NCBI RefSeq assembly: GCF_018326305.1
Contig: NZ_AP023415.1
Span: 372,001 to 436,000 of the forward strand
DNA: 64,000 bases
Source: Vescimonas fastidiosa
Lineage (GTDB): Bacteria > Bacillota > Clostridia > Oscillospirales > Oscillospiraceae
Reading direction: 5' to 3'
The position numbers and the translations under genes were made by a program. The notes beneath the pieces are model-generated. The model saw nothing but the letters and a program-made list of their open reading frames with translations. It did not search any database and was not told the origin of the DNA. This document shows positions 40,664 through 54,376 of this stretch, piece by piece; the first letter of the stretch is position 1, and every line of letters begins with the position of its first letter.

Positions 40664-41463
40664 AGGATATTACCCTGGGCCAGTTCTTCCCCGGCAATAC
40701 CATCGTCCACCGGCTGGATCCCCGGACGAAGATTTTGGCGGTGGTGCTGTACATCGTGGCCCTGTTCAGCGCGGATAGTGTGCTGACCTATGCCATCGTC
40801 ATGGTGGCGCTGACGGTGAGCATTTTGGTCTCTAAGGTGCCGTTCCGGTCGTTAACCAAGGGACTCAAGCCCATTGTCATCATAGTTATTTTCACAGCCG
40901 TTATGAACCTGTTTTTTACCAAGGGCACGCCCGTGTGCGATGTGTGGCTGCTGCGGCACATCACCTGGGAGGGCCTGGTTGCGGCGGTGAAGATGCTGCT
41001 GCGCATTGTGATGCTCATAATGGGGACCTTTCTGCTGACCTATACCACCAGCCCCATCGCCCTGACGGACGGACTGGAGTCTCTGCTGGGCTTTTTGAAG
41101 AAGATCAAGGCGCCCATCCATGAGCTGAGCATGATGATGTCCATTGCCCTGCGGTTTATCCCCACTCTCATCGAGGAGACGGATAAGATCATGTCCGCCC
41201 AGAAGGCCCGGGGCGCGGATTTTGAGTCCGGGAATATTTTCAGGCGGGCCAAGGCCCTGGTGCCGATCCTGGTGCCGCTGTTTATCTCCGCCTTCCGCCG
41301 GGCCGATGAGCTGGCCACGGCCATGGAGTGCCGCTGCTACCACGGCGGCGAGGGCCGCACGGCCCTGCATGTGCTGCGCTATGAGCGGGCGGATTGGCTG
41401 GTGCTGGGGGGCTTCATAGTCCTGGCGGCAGGGATCATCGTGCTGGGCCACTTCGGCCTGTAA
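40657..41463 (+). CDS. ecfT: ECF transporter transmembrane protein EcfT
   Basis: 268 residues with about five membrane segments and two coupling helices carrying AQKARGADFESG and FRRADELATAMECRCY (the two Ala-Arg-Gly-like motifs that dock onto the ATPases). N-terminal GNTIVHRLDPRTKIL is a family hallmark. Completes the A1-A2-T module. Confidence 0.93.
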   Translation: MLKDITLGQFFPGNTIVHRLDPRTKILAVVLYIVALFSADSVLTYAIVMVALTVSILVSKVPFRSLTKGLKPIVIIVIFTAVMNLFFTKGTPVCDVWLLRHITWEGLVAAVKMLLRIVMLIMGTFLLTYTTSPIALTDGLESLLGFLKKIKAPIHELSMMMSIALRFIPTLIEETDKIMSAQKARGADFESGNIFRRAKALVPILVPLFISAFRRADELATAMECRCYHGGEGRTALHVLRYERADWLVLGGFIVLAAGIIVLGHFGL

Positions 41464-41487
41464 AAAAACGGGAGGAAAGGATGCCCT

Positions 41488-42255
41488 ATGCGGAACATAG
41501 CCCTTGTGCTCATGTATAACGGCACGGCCTATCACGGCTGGCAGGTGCAGAAAACCGAGATTTCCGTGGCGGAGACCCTGGAGCGGGGCCTTTCCATGGT
41601 GTGCGGTGAGAAGATCAAGTGCGTGGGCTGCGGCCGCACCGATGCCGGCGTACACGCGGAATACTATGTGGCCAATTTCCATACCAATTCCCGCATTCCC
41701 GTAGAGCGCATCCCCTTTGCGGTGAACACGCATATTCCCGAGGACATTGTAGTGCGTCGAGCCTTTGAGGTGGCGGAGGATTTTAACGCCATCGGCTCCT
41801 GCATAAAAAAAGAGTATACCTACCGTATTTATAATTCCCGCATCAAAAACCCGTTTTATGTCCATCGGGCCTATTTCTATCCCAAGAGGCTGGACGAGAC
41901 GCTCATGGATCGGGCGGCGCGGATGTTTGAGGGGACCCATGACTTTGCTGCGGTGCGGTCTGTGGGGACCAATGTGAAAAGCACGGTACGCACCATTTAT
42001 TATTGCCGCGTGGAGCGCCGGGGCGAGCTGCTGGAGCTGAAGGTGTGCGCCAACGGATTCCTATATAATATGGTGCGGGCCATCACGGGCACGGTGCTGT
42101 ACGCCGCCGAGGGGAAGCTGCTGCCGGAGGACATTCCGGCGATTCTGGACTCGGGCAACCGCACCTTGGCCGGCCCCACGGCGCCGCCGGGAGGACTGTA
42201 TCTGACCCGGGTGTGGTATGAGGATGAAAGACTGAATGGAACAGATGAAATTTGA
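41488..42255 (+). CDS. truA: tRNA pseudouridine(38-40) synthase TruA
   Basis: 255 residues. YNGTAYHGWQVQ near the start and CGRTDAGVHA with the catalytic Asp; LYNMVRAITGTVL near the end. Modifies U38-U40 in the anticodon arm of tRNAs. In Firmicutes truA commonly follows the ecf genes, as here. Its end overlaps the next gene by 20 bases. Confidence 0.95.
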   Translation: MRNIALVLMYNGTAYHGWQVQKTEISVAETLERGLSMVCGEKIKCVGCGRTDAGVHAEYYVANFHTNSRIPVERIPFAVNTHIPEDIVVRRAFEVAEDFNAIGSCIKKEYTYRIYNSRIKNPFYVHRAYFYPKRLDETLMDRAARMFEGTHDFAAVRSVGTNVKSTVRTIYYCRVERRGELLELKVCANGFLYNMVRAITGTVLYAAEGKLLPEDIPAILDSGNRTLAGPTAPPGGLYLTRVWYEDERLNGTDEI

Positions 42256-43420
42256 GCAGGGAGACCTGCAGCAGGAGGCGCCCAAGCGCATAAAAAAAAG
42301 ACAGCCGCCCCGGCGAAGGCTGCGGGCGCTGGCGGTGGTGGCGGCGGCGGTGCTGGCGGTGGTGGCGGCCTTTGTGCTGCTGGACCGTACCGCCTTTGAC
42401 GGCCTGCGCCGGAGCATCGCCTATATGCAGGCGGAAAAGGACGAGAGCGGCTGTGCGCGGCTGTTTCAGTACAGCAGCGACGGAAGCAGCCGATATGCGG
42501 ACCTGAACGGAAGCCTGCTGGTAGCCTCTGCAAATGAGATCACCCTCCTGGATGACAAGGGAAACGCTGTCTACCACACGGCCCTGCAGTTTTCTCAGGT
42601 GGCCCTCAGCGCTGCGGACGGGCAGGCGGCGGTGTATGAGATCGGAGGCCGGACCCTTTATCTGCTGAATAGCCGCGGACTGGTGCAGCAGATGGACCTG
42701 GAGGGCGATATTTTCGCCGTGCAGATGGGCCAGGGCGGCAGATTTGCCGTGACGCTTAAAAAAACAGGATATAAAACCACGGTGTCCGTCTATAATGGCA
42801 AGGGTGAGCCGCTGTACGATTTTAACTCAGCCCAGAGCTATCTGCTCACCGCCGCCGTGTCGGAAAACGGGAAATATATGGCCGCTGCGGCCATGAGCCA
42901 GGATAACGGCAGCTTTGTAAGCTCCCTGCAAATTTATAAGCTCACCTCCGAGACCATGGCAGCTGAGGGGACTCTGGAGGGCGGCGTGTATGAGATGGGC
43001 ACCGTGGGCGGCCGGTTCTGCGCCGCTACGGATAAGGCGCTGTATTTTGTAAAGACCGACGGCACCGTGACCTCTTATGATTTTCAGGGTGCCAGCCTGT
43101 CCCGCTGCGGCCTGGGCGCGGATAAATTTGCCGCCGTGCTGCTGGAGAATTATGCCTCCGGCGGGCAGACGCACCTGGCCATAGTAAATGCCGCCGGAGA
43201 GGAGATCAGCTCCATGGCCGTGGACAGCGAGGTGCTGGACCTGTCGGCTGCGGGGCGGTATTTGGCGGTGCTTTACAGCAATAAGCTGGTGATCTACGAT
43301 CAGAAGCTGCGGGAGTGTGCCGTGCTGGAGGATGTAAGCTCCGCCCGGCGGGTGCTTATGCGCAGCGACGGGTCGGCGGTGCTGGCGGGAACCAACGCCG
43401 CCAGCCTGTATTTGCCGTAA
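42236..43420 (+). CDS. DUF5711 family membrane-anchored beta-propeller protein
   Basis: 394 residues. Charged N-terminus (KRIKKRQPPRRRLR), one membrane helix (residues ~31-46, Ala/Val-rich), then a long extracellular domain of repeated four-strand units with a pattern like a seven- or eight-bladed propeller (ADLNGSLLVASANEITLLDD; GGRTLYLLNSRGLV; SVYNGKGEPLYDF). This is DUF5711. It is co-transcribed with truA and cvpA. Function unknown, probably envelope-related. Confidence 0.82.
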   Translation: MEQMKFEQGDLQQEAPKRIKKRQPPRRRLRALAVVAAAVLAVVAAFVLLDRTAFDGLRRSIAYMQAEKDESGCARLFQYSSDGSSRYADLNGSLLVASANEITLLDDKGNAVYHTALQFSQVALSAADGQAAVYEIGGRTLYLLNSRGLVQQMDLEGDIFAVQMGQGGRFAVTLKKTGYKTTVSVYNGKGEPLYDFNSAQSYLLTAAVSENGKYMAAAAMSQDNGSFVSSLQIYKLTSETMAAEGTLEGGVYEMGTVGGRFCAATDKALYFVKTDGTVTSYDFQGASLSRCGLGADKFAAVLLENYASGGQTHLAIVNAAGEEISSMAVDSEVLDLSAAGRYLAVLYSNKLVIYDQKLRECAVLEDVSSARRVLMRSDGSAVLAGTNAASLYLP

Positions 43421-43438
43421 AAAAGGAGGCGAGTGCGT

Positions 43439-44074
43439 ATGATTTGGTTGGATCTGGTAATCGTGGGCGTGCTGCTGCTGGGCCTGGGGATCGGCGCCAA
43501 GCGGGGCTTTTTGCAGACCCTGGGCGGCGTGGCGGCTATGATCGTGTCCTTTGCGGGGGCCGGAATCGCTGCCGGAGCTTTTTCTGGCACGGTAGCCAAA
43601 TGGATACGCCCCGTACTGGAGAAAAAGCTGGAAAGTAAGGGCATCACCGGCGGTAGCACTGCCGAAATGGTGGAGCAGGCGGGCTTCTTTGGCGACACCG
43701 CCCGCCGCATTACCGACAGCGTGGGCACTCTGATGAAGGAGACCAAGGAGACCATGGTGGCTGCCGTCACCGACGGCATTGCCCAGTCCATTGCCTATGC
43801 GCTGGTGTATTTGGCGGCATTTGTGATACTGATGCTGCTGTGCAGGCTCCTGCTTCGGATGCTGAAGCTGGCGGGAAGGCTGCCGGGGCTGCGCACCCTG
43901 AATTTGGTGGGCGGCGGCGCGCTGGGGCTGGCCGTGGCGGTATTGCTGGTATTTTTGGCCGTGTGGGTGCTGCAGAGATTGCAGCTGGTCATCACGGAGG
44001 ATATGGTGCAGCAGTCCGCTTTGCTGCAATTTTTCGTGGGGCAGTCCCCTATGGACTGGTTCACATCGCTGTAA
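43439..44074 (+). CDS. CvpA family membrane protein
   Basis: 211 residues from ATG 43439 (AAAGGAGG upstream; a GTG six bases earlier is in frame). Four hydrophobic segments; IWLDLVIVGVLLLGLGIGAK at the start and the long amphipathic middle match the CvpA/colicin V production family, which in Firmicutes is linked to cell-division and envelope genes. Role inferred from family only. Confidence 0.85.
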   Translation: MIWLDLVIVGVLLLGLGIGAKRGFLQTLGGVAAMIVSFAGAGIAAGAFSGTVAKWIRPVLEKKLESKGITGGSTAEMVEQAGFFGDTARRITDSVGTLMKETKETMVAAVTDGIAQSIAYALVYLAAFVILMLLCRLLLRMLKLAGRLPGLRTLNLVGGGALGLAVAVLLVFLAVWVLQRLQLVITEDMVQQSALLQFFVGQSPMDWFTSL

Positions 44075-44122
44075 ACCCAAAGTCCATCCCCGGGTGGGGT
44101 GGCAGGAAAAACGGAGGAAACT

Positions 44123-46462
44123 ATGCAACCTACTCTTTGCTCAAAGTGTAAGAAAAATGTGGCTGTGGTGTTCATCTCCCGGATGAACGAAAAGGGCGAG
44201 CCGGTGAATGAGGGCCTGTGCCTGCAGTGCGCCGCCAAGCTGGGCCTGCCCCAGGTGGAGGACATGATGAAGCGCATGGGCATCACCCCGGAGGATCTGG
44301 AGAGCCTCAGCGGCGAGATGATGCAGGCCTTCGGCGGCGCCGAGGAGCTGGAGGATCTGCCCGAGGAGGAGGGCGGCGACGAGGATGAGAGCGGAAAGAC
44401 CGCTACCTTCCCGTTTTTGAACCGTCTTTTCGGCGGCAGCCAGACCCCGGCGGAAAAGCAGCCTGGGGACCAGTCTGCCCAGGGCCGGGAGACCAAGGGC
44501 GGTAAGACCGAGAAAAAGCGCAAGTTTTTGGATAATTACTGCATCAACCTTTCCCGCCGGGCTCGGGAGGGAAAGCTGGATGCGGTTATTGGCCGGGAGG
44601 AGGAAATCGAGCGTGTGGTGCAGATTTTGAACCGCCGCCAGAAGAATAATCCCTGCCTTATCGGTGAGCCCGGTGTAGGTAAGACCGCTATTGCCGAGGG
44701 CCTGGCCCAGCGTATCGTAGCCGGGCAGGTGCCCTTTAAGCTGCGGGATAAGGAGGTCTACCTGCTGGACCTGACGGCCCTGGTGGCCGGGACCCAGTTC
44801 CGTGGCCAGTTCGAGAGCCGTATGAAGGGACTCATCGAGGAAATCCGCAAGGCCGGGAACATCATCCTGGTCATTGACGAGGTGCATAACATCGTGGGCG
44901 CCGGAGATGCTGAGGGCAGTATGAATGCCGCCAACATCCTCAAGCCCGCCCTGTCCCGGGGTGAGATACAGGTTATCGGCGCTACCACCTTTAATGAGTA
45001 CCGCAAGTTTATTGAGAAGGATTCCGCCCTGGAGCGTCGCTTCCAGCCGGTAACGGTGGCAGAGCCCAATATGGAGGATACGCTGAAGATCCTCAAGGGT
45101 ATTGCCCATTACTACGAAAATTTCCACGGGGTGCAGATTCCCGAGGGCATTCTGCGCCAGGCGGTGACCCTGTCAGAGCGGTACATTACGGACCGTTTCC
45201 TGCCCGATAAGGCCATCGACCTTATCGACGAGGCCTGCTCGGACCTGAATCTCCGGGATGCGTCTATTAACCGCCGCATGGAGCTAAAGCGCGACCTGGA
45301 GAATATCACCTTTGAGCGGGAGAAGCTCATGTCCGCTGAGCCGGAGGAGGGGAAGGAGTTCACCCAGGAGGAGCTGGACACCCGCTACGCCCGCATTGCC
45401 GAGCTGCGCAGTCAGGAAATGCGCCTGCAGGCGGAGCTGACGGAGATCGAGAAAAAGGGCGTGCCCCAGCTCACCATGGAGAACATCGCCCGGGTCATTG
45501 AGCTGTGGACCAAGATCCCGGCCAGCAAGATTCGGGAGGAGGAGTTCAAGCGCCTGTCGGAGCTGGAGCTTCGGCTGAAGCAGCACATCGTGGGGCAGGA
45601 CGAGGCTGTGGCCGCCGTGGCTGCCGCCATTCGCCGCAACCGTGTGGGCATTTCCCCCAAGCATAAGCCTGTGAGCTTCATTTTCGTGGGCAGCACGGGC
45701 GTGGGTAAGACGGAGCTTGTCAAGCAGCTGGCCGATGATCTTTTCCACGCGCCGGAGTCTCTGATTCGGTTGGATATGTCCGAGTTTATGGAAAAGCACT
45801 CCGTTTCCCGCATTGTGGGCTCCCCTCCGGGCTATGTGGGCTACGATGAGGCGGGCCAGCTGACAGAGAAGATCCGCCGCAAGCCCTATTCCGTGGTGCT
45901 GTTCGACGAAATTGAAAAGGCCCACCCGGATGTGCTGAATGTGCTGCTGCAAATTCTGGACGACGGACAGATCACCGATGCCCATGGCCGCAAGGTGAAT
46001 TTTGAAAACACCGTCATCGTGATGACCTCCAACGCCGGCTCCGACAAGAGCGCCGGCGGCACCGTAGGCTTTGGCCGCAGCAGCGACGAGCAGGATAAGG
46101 AGCGGGTGATGAAGGCCCTTCAGTCCTTCCTACGCCCGGAGTTTATCAACCGTGTGGACGAGATCGTGTATTTCCATCAGTTGACCAAGGATAACTTCCG
46201 TGGCATCGCCGCCATTATGCTCAATGAGCTGGCGGAATCCCTTTCCGCCAAGGGCTTCGCCTTTATTTACGACGACACGCTGCTGGATTACCTGGTGGAG
46301 AAGTCCTATTCCGCCGCCTACGGCGCCCGAAATCTGCGCCGCTGTATCCAGAAGGAGCTGGAGGACCCCATGGCGGTGCGCATCATCGAGAGCTTCGACC
46401 ATCCCATCACCCATATCCGGGCCTCTGCCGCAGACGGCAAGGTGACACTGGAGACACTGTAA
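44123..46462 (+). CDS. ClpE-like ATP-dependent Clp protease ATP-binding subunit
   Basis: 779 residues from ATG 44123 (GGAGG upstream). N-terminal zinc finger (CSKCKKN...CLQC), as in ClpE; an acidic linker; then two AAA+ domains. Domain 1 has Walker [11 protein letters not shown] and Walker B VIDEVHN; domain 2 has [10 protein letters not shown] and [12 protein letters not shown]. Middle coiled coil near residues 400-440. Unfolds proteins for ClpP, particularly after heat or oxidative stress. No CtsR operator was found upstream by eye. Confidence 0.92.
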   Translation: MQPTLCSKCKKNVAVVFISRMNEKGEPVNEGLCLQCAAKLGLPQVEDMMKRMGITPEDLESLSGEMMQAFGGAEELEDLPEEEGGDEDESGKTATFPFLNRLFGGSQTPAEKQPGDQSAQGRETKGGKTEKKRKFLDNYCINLSRRAREGKLDAVIGREEEIERVVQILNRRQKNNPCLIGEPGVGKTAIAEGLAQRIVAGQVPFKLRDKEVYLLDLTALVAGTQFRGQFESRMKGLIEEIRKAGNIILVIDEVHNIVGAGDAEGSMNAANILKPALSRGEIQVIGATTFNEYRKFIEKDSALERRFQPVTVAEPNMEDTLKILKGIAHYYENFHGVQIPEGILRQAVTLSERYITDRFLPDKAIDLIDEACSDLNLRDASINRRMELKRDLENITFEREKLMSAEPEEGKEFTQEELDTRYARIAELRSQEMRLQAELTEIEKKGVPQLTMENIARVIELWTKIPASKIREEEFKRLSELELRLKQHIVGQDEAVAAVAAAIRRNRVGISPKHKPVSFIFVGSTGVGKTELVKQLADDLFHAPESLIRLDMSEFMEKHSVSRIVGSPPGYVGYDEAGQLTEKIRRKPYSVVLFDEIEKAHPDVLNVLLQILDDGQITDAHGRKVNFENTVIVMTSNAGSDKSAGGTVGFGRSSDEQDKERVMKALQSFLRPEFINRVDEIVYFHQLTKDNFRGIAAIMLNELAESLSAKGFAFIYDDTLLDYLVEKSYSAAYGARNLRRCIQKELEDPMAVRIIESFDHPITHIRASAADGKVTLETL

Positions 46463-46472
46463 GGAGGCGCTT

Positions 46473-46682
46473 ATGCTGTTTCGCAAAAAAATAGACCCCC
46501 GCTGCGCCTACTGCGTAAAGGGGACCCGCATCAGCGACAGGGAGGTGGCCTGCGTAAAATGCGGCGTGGTGGCGGCGGAGCACCATTGTAGTGCGTTCCG
46601 CTACGACCCCCTGAAGCGGGTGCCGCCCCGGCCTGTGAAGCTGCACACCGGGGATTTGAAGCAGGAGGATTTTGACCTGTAA
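46473..46682 (+). CDS. Small zinc-ribbon protein
   Basis: 69 residues. Cysteine pairs CAYC and CVKCG spaced like a zinc ribbon; C-terminal PPRPVKLHTGDLKQEDFDL. Starts 10 bases after the Clp gene, GGAGG upstream. Short conserved proteins of this kind occur in Oscillospiraceae (recalled). Function unknown; its position suggests co-expression with the chaperone. Confidence 0.7.
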   Translation: MLFRKKIDPRCAYCVKGTRISDREVACVKCGVVAAEHHCSAFRYDPLKRVPPRPVKLHTGDLKQEDFDL

Positions 46683-46694
46683 GGAGGGCGCACC

Positions 46695-47531
46695 ATGAAA
46701 CTGAAAAAGGTTTGGGCCGTGTACTTCAGCGGTACCGGCACCACCCGGCGCACGGTAGAGTGCATCGCCGGAGATATAGCGGCCCGGCTGGGCCTGCCGG
46801 TGCAGAGCGTGGATTTTTCCCGTCCCGCCCTGCGGCAGGAGACACTGCGCTTTTCTGACACGGATCTGGTTGTGTTCGGCACCCCGGTGTACGCCGGGCG
46901 CGTGCCCAATGTGCTGCTGCCTTTTTTACAGGAAAGGGTTGTGGGCGGCGGCGCGCTGGCTGTGCCGGTAGTGCTCTTCGGCAATCGAAACTATGACGAC
47001 GCCCTCATGGAGCTGCGCAATATCTTGATTGCAGACGGCCTGCACCCCATCGCAGCCGGAGCCTTTGTGGGGGAGCATTCCTTCTCCCGGGTGCTGGGAC
47101 AGGGGAGACCCAATGCCGAGGATATGGCCCAAATGGACAGATTTGCCGCCCGAACGGCGGAGCTGGCCGCAAAATTGGAGGTAGCCCCGCAAAACCCCGT
47201 AGCCGTAGGGGGGCAGGAGCCCATCCGCCCCTACTATACGCCCCGGGACCGGGCCGGAAATCCCATCAATATATTAAAGGTAAAGCCCAAAACGGATCTG
47301 TCCCGCTGTGGCGGCTGCGGCCTGTGCGCCGAGCTGTGCCCCATGGGCTCCATCGACCCGGCGGATGTGTCGCAGGTCAAGGGCATCTGCATCAAGTGCT
47401 GCGCCTGCGTCAAAGGCTGCCCCACCGGGGCCAAGTTCTTCGACGATGCGGGGTATCTCTACCACCGGCACGAGCTGGAGGCGGAATACGCCCGGCCGGC
47501 GGCGAACGAGGAGTTCTACATACAATTATAA
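46695..47531 (+). CDS. EFR1-type flavodoxin-like/4Fe-4S ferredoxin protein
   Basis: 278 residues. The N-terminal flavodoxin-like domain has the phosphate loop FSGTGTTRRT and FGTPVYAGRVPN. The C-terminal ferredoxin domain has CGGCGLCAELCP and CIKCCACVKGCP, giving two 4Fe-4S clusters. This two-domain arrangement is the EFR1 family of anaerobes. It presumably moves electrons between a flavin and iron-sulphur partners; the partner is unknown. Followed by a strong terminator. Confidence 0.9.
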   Translation: MKLKKVWAVYFSGTGTTRRTVECIAGDIAARLGLPVQSVDFSRPALRQETLRFSDTDLVVFGTPVYAGRVPNVLLPFLQERVVGGGALAVPVVLFGNRNYDDALMELRNILIADGLHPIAAGAFVGEHSFSRVLGQGRPNAEDMAQMDRFAARTAELAAKLEVAPQNPVAVGGQEPIRPYYTPRDRAGNPINILKVKPKTDLSRCGGCGLCAELCPMGSIDPADVSQVKGICIKCCACVKGCPTGAKFFDDAGYLYHRHELEAEYARPAANEEFYIQL

Positions 47532-47544
47532 TATAAGGCGCATA

Positions 47545-47576
47545 AAAACCGGTCCTCTTCATAGAGGACCGGTTTT
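47545..47576. terminator. Bidirectional terminator
   Basis: AAAACCGGTCCTCT (47545-47558) with its perfect complement (47563-47576). Serves both the EFR1 gene and the convergent HAD gene. Confidence 0.92.
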
Positions 47577-47579
47577 CTG

Positions 47580-48269
47580 TTATGGATTCACAATAGGCAG
47601 CAGGTCCAGCAGGTCCTGAATTTCATAGTCAATGCGCAGCCCCTGGGGGCGGGCCAGCCCCTGGGGATTATACCAGCAGCAGGGAATGCCGTAGTTGTTG
47701 GCTCCCCGCAGATCGCTGGAGGGGGAGTCGCCGATGAGCAGGCAGTTCTCCCGGGTGATACCGGGAATGCGGGAGAAAACATAGTCGAAGTAGGCCACAG
47801 AGGGCTTGCTGGCCCCGGCTTCCTCGGAGATGAAAGCATCACAGATGTAGGGGTGAATGTCGCTGGCGGCCAGGCGGGCCTTCTGCACGGCGGCCACGGC
47901 ATTGGTCACGATGTAGAGCCTGTGGCTTTCGGCCAGGGTCCGGCAGACCTCCAGAGCGTGGGGCAGCAGAATGGTGTTGGTTTTCAGGGTATCCAGGTGG
48001 ACGCTGTTGCACAGAACCGGGTCAGCCTGCAGACCGGCACGCTCTAAAAACAAACGAAACCGTTCCACCACCAAAAAATCCTTGGTACACTCGCCTCGGT
48101 CAAAGGCGGACCACATCTCCGTGTTGGCCTGCTCATAGGTTCGGAAAAGCTCGTCTGTGTCCGGCAGGTGATAGGTGCGGCACACTTCGCTGAATGCCCG
48201 GCGGTTGCCGGCGTCGAAATTAAATAAGGTATTGTCTGCGTCAAACAGAAGAATGGGGTAGGGTGTCAT
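47580..48269 (-). CDS. HAD-superfamily hydrolase, YjjG-type
   Basis: 229 residues from ATG 48269 (AAGGAG upstream). Motif I FDADNTLFNFD with the nucleophile and acid/base Asp, motif II VTNA, motif III Lys in GASKPSVAYFD, motif IV IGDSPSSDLRG. The YjjG/YfnB group hydrolyses nucleoside monophosphates (house-cleaning of odd pyrimidine nucleotides). The exact substrate here is inferred. Confidence 0.9.
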   Translation of the reverse strand: MTPYPILLFDADNTLFNFDAGNRRAFSEVCRTYHLPDTDELFRTYEQANTEMWSAFDRGECTKDFLVVERFRLFLERAGLQADPVLCNSVHLDTLKTNTILLPHALEVCRTLAESHRLYIVTNAVAAVQKARLAASDIHPYICDAFISEEAGASKPSVAYFDYVFSRIPGITRENCLLIGDSPSSDLRGANNYGIPCCWYNPQGLARPQGLRIDYEIQDLLDLLPIVNP

Positions 48270-48387
48270 AGGGCTTCTCCTTTTGAATTTTGGAGCTATT
48301 ATACCACGATCGACCGGGAAAGAAAAGACGGCCAAGGGGCCAATAAGCGCTTTCTATGACAGAAATTAAAAAAAGTAAAAATAAGGG

Positions 48388-48416
48388 TTGACAGGAGGGC
48401 GGAGGTGTGGTAAAGT
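48388..48416 (+). promoter_or_regulatory. rRNA operon promoter P1
   Basis: TTGACA, 17 bases, TAAAGT. The region 48270-48736 has no gene, only these promoters and the pre-16S leader. Confidence 0.75.
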
Positions 48417-48496
48417 AGCAAAGTCGTCGAGAGGCGGCGGCTGGTTAGGCCGGCAGGAGAGCGCAGAAAAAACTTGAAAAAAGTTGAAATTAGTGC

Positions 48497-48525
48497 TTGA
48501 CATAGCTGGCATAACGCAGTATAAT
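48497..48525 (+). promoter_or_regulatory. rRNA operon promoter P2
   Basis: TTGACA, 17 bases, TATAAT, a consensus-strength promoter 109 bases after P1 and about 212 bases before the 16S gene. Confidence 0.9.
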
Positions 48526-48736
48526 AACAAATGTTCCGCACGGGGCGTGTACCTTGTAAATTAAACAACGAACGAAACGAAAAGCACCAGACGGGAGCAC
48601 TGAAAAGTGCGACTAAAACTTGGGAAAGCGGGGTTGAGTCAATTACCCGCGGAACTAAGTATAAAAAGTTTTTGAAGCTATGACAAATAGCTCTGTAAAG
48701 ATTTGAGCAGCTCGATAGAGTTGTTTAGATACCATT

Positions 48737-50268
<1,532 letters not shown>

Positions 50269-50380
50269 AAGGAGACCTCAAGCAGGCCAAGAGCTTGACT
50301 TGTAACATCCTGGTCAGACCGTTTAAGATTTCGTTTTGTCGTTGTTTAATTTAGAGGGCACACACCCTTGAAGATAGGAC

Positions 50381-50456
50381 GGGGATATAGCTCAGCTGGG
50401 AGAGCGCCTGCCTTGCAAGCAGGAGGTCGCCGGTTCGATCCCGACTATCTCCACCA
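50381..50456 (+). tRNA. tRNA-Ala (TGC)
   Basis: GGGGATA acceptor with TATCTCC, loop CTTGCAA giving anticodon TGC, encoded CCA. Classic spacer tRNA. Confidence 0.97.
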
Positions 50457-50468
50457 AAAAGGAAATAT

Positions 50469-50545
50469 GGGCCCGTAGCTCAGCTGGCTAGAGCGTACGA
50501 CTGATAATCGTAAGGTCGGTGGTTCGAGCCCACTCGGGCCCACCA
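50469..50545 (+). tRNA. tRNA-Ile (GAT)
   Basis: GGGCCCG acceptor with CGGGCCC, loop CTGATAA giving anticodon GAT, encoded CCA. The spacer 50546-50811 that follows holds no further gene, only pre-rRNA sequence. Confidence 0.97.
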
Positions 50546-50811
50546 ATCTGAGTAAGCTCGGAAATAAGTATTCAAAGAAATTGAGTACTTATTTCTGGCC
50601 TTAACAAAGGCTGGAGATTGCACCTTGAAAACTGAACAATGTATTAAAGTGATGAAAGCAAGGCAACAGAGAGGTCTTTCAAGGAAACTTGAAAGAAAGT
50701 AAGTTGATTTTAATTGTGGACAACATCTGGAAAGATGAGGGTAACAATAACAATTTTGCGTAATCTGTGATTGCCTGCATAATTCAACTATAGAGAACCA
50801 TATCTCTAATA

Positions 50812-53655
<2,844 letters not shown>

Positions 53656-53740
53656 AATTTATGCAGGCAATAAGCCTTCCTGATTCCCGATAATACATTG
53701 TTCGGTTTTGAAGGTGCAATCGAGCGCGTAAGTGCAATAT

Positions 53741-53816
53741 GCACCATTAGCTCAGCTGGTAGAGCACCTGACTCTTAATCAGGGTGTCCAGGGTTCGAGT
53801 CCCTGATGGTGTACCA
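53741..53816 (+). tRNA. tRNA-Lys (CTT)
   Basis: Acceptor GCACCAT/ATGGTGT, loop CTCTTAA giving anticodon CTT, T-loop GGTTCGAGTCC, encoded CCA. Confidence 0.95.
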
Positions 53817-53859
53817 GAATTCAGACAGCGCAAGCTGATGAAGATAGAGAGACGGACAT

Positions 53860-53934
53860 GGCCCGTTGGTCAAGTGGTTAAGACAGAGGCCTCTCACGCC
53901 TTTAACATCGGTTCGAATCCGGTACGGGTCACCA
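53860..53934 (+). tRNA. tRNA-Glu (CTC)
   Basis: Starts GGCCCGTTGGTCAAGTGGTT; loop CTCTCAC gives anticodon CTC; ends ACGGGTCACCA. Confidence 0.95.
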
Positions 53935-53942
53935 TTTCTTTC

Positions 53943-53971
53943 TTGACAAAGTACGGAAAAGTGAATATACT
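53943..53971 (+). promoter_or_regulatory. Separate promoter for 5S rRNA
   Basis: TTGACA, 17 bases, TATACT, starting 9 bases after tRNA-Glu and 32 bases before 5S. 5S can therefore be made independently of 16S-23S. Confidence 0.8.
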
Positions 53972-54002
53972 ACTGTTTGTTACCGCGAATCACGGTTTCA
54001 AT

Positions 54003-54119
<117 letters not shown>

Positions 54120-54121
54120 TA

Positions 54122-54155
54122 GAGAAGGCACCCAATAGGGTGTCTTTTCTTTTTA
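54122..54155 (+). terminator. Terminator after 5S
   Basis: GAAGGCACCC with GGGTGTCTTTT around a 4-base loop, then TTTTT. Confidence 0.85.
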
Positions 54156-54210
54156 CTTGCGTTTGATTTATGGAGGAAAATCGGGATGGGCGACCATCCC
54201 GTGACAGGTC

Positions 54211-54278
54211 AGTTAAGCTCGCTTCTGCCCACGATACTTGGCGGGCCGACGCACCCGGAAAAATAGGTAGCGCCAACA
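54211..54278 (+). pseudogene. Truncated duplicate of 5S rRNA (3' half)
   Basis: From AGTTAAGCTCGCTTCTGCCC to GCGCCAACA it repeats the 3' half of the 5S gene, with a few changes in the middle (GGCGGGCCGACGCACCC instead of GGCTGGAGACGGCCC). The 5' half is missing and replaced by GGGATGGGCGACCATCCC, a small hairpin. Confidence 0.85.
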
Positions 54279-54280
54279 CA

Positions 54281-54311
54281 GAGAAGGCACCCAACAGGGT
54301 GTCTTCTCTTT
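54281..54311 (+). terminator. Duplicated 5S terminator
   Basis: Near copy of the terminator at 54122-54155 (GAAGGCACCC / GGGTGTCTTCTC), followed by TTTTCC; part of the same duplication. Confidence 0.8.
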
Positions 54312-54376
54312 TCCTAATTAAAGAAGGACGGCGGGCCTGCAGGTCTGCCGTCCTTCCCATATAAATATGACTACGC

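Noticed and set aside
42000..44128. Minus-strand frames opposite truA, DUF5711 and cvpA genes
   Set aside because: Shadows of GC-rich genes; no ribosome sites and biased His/Gln/Arg composition.
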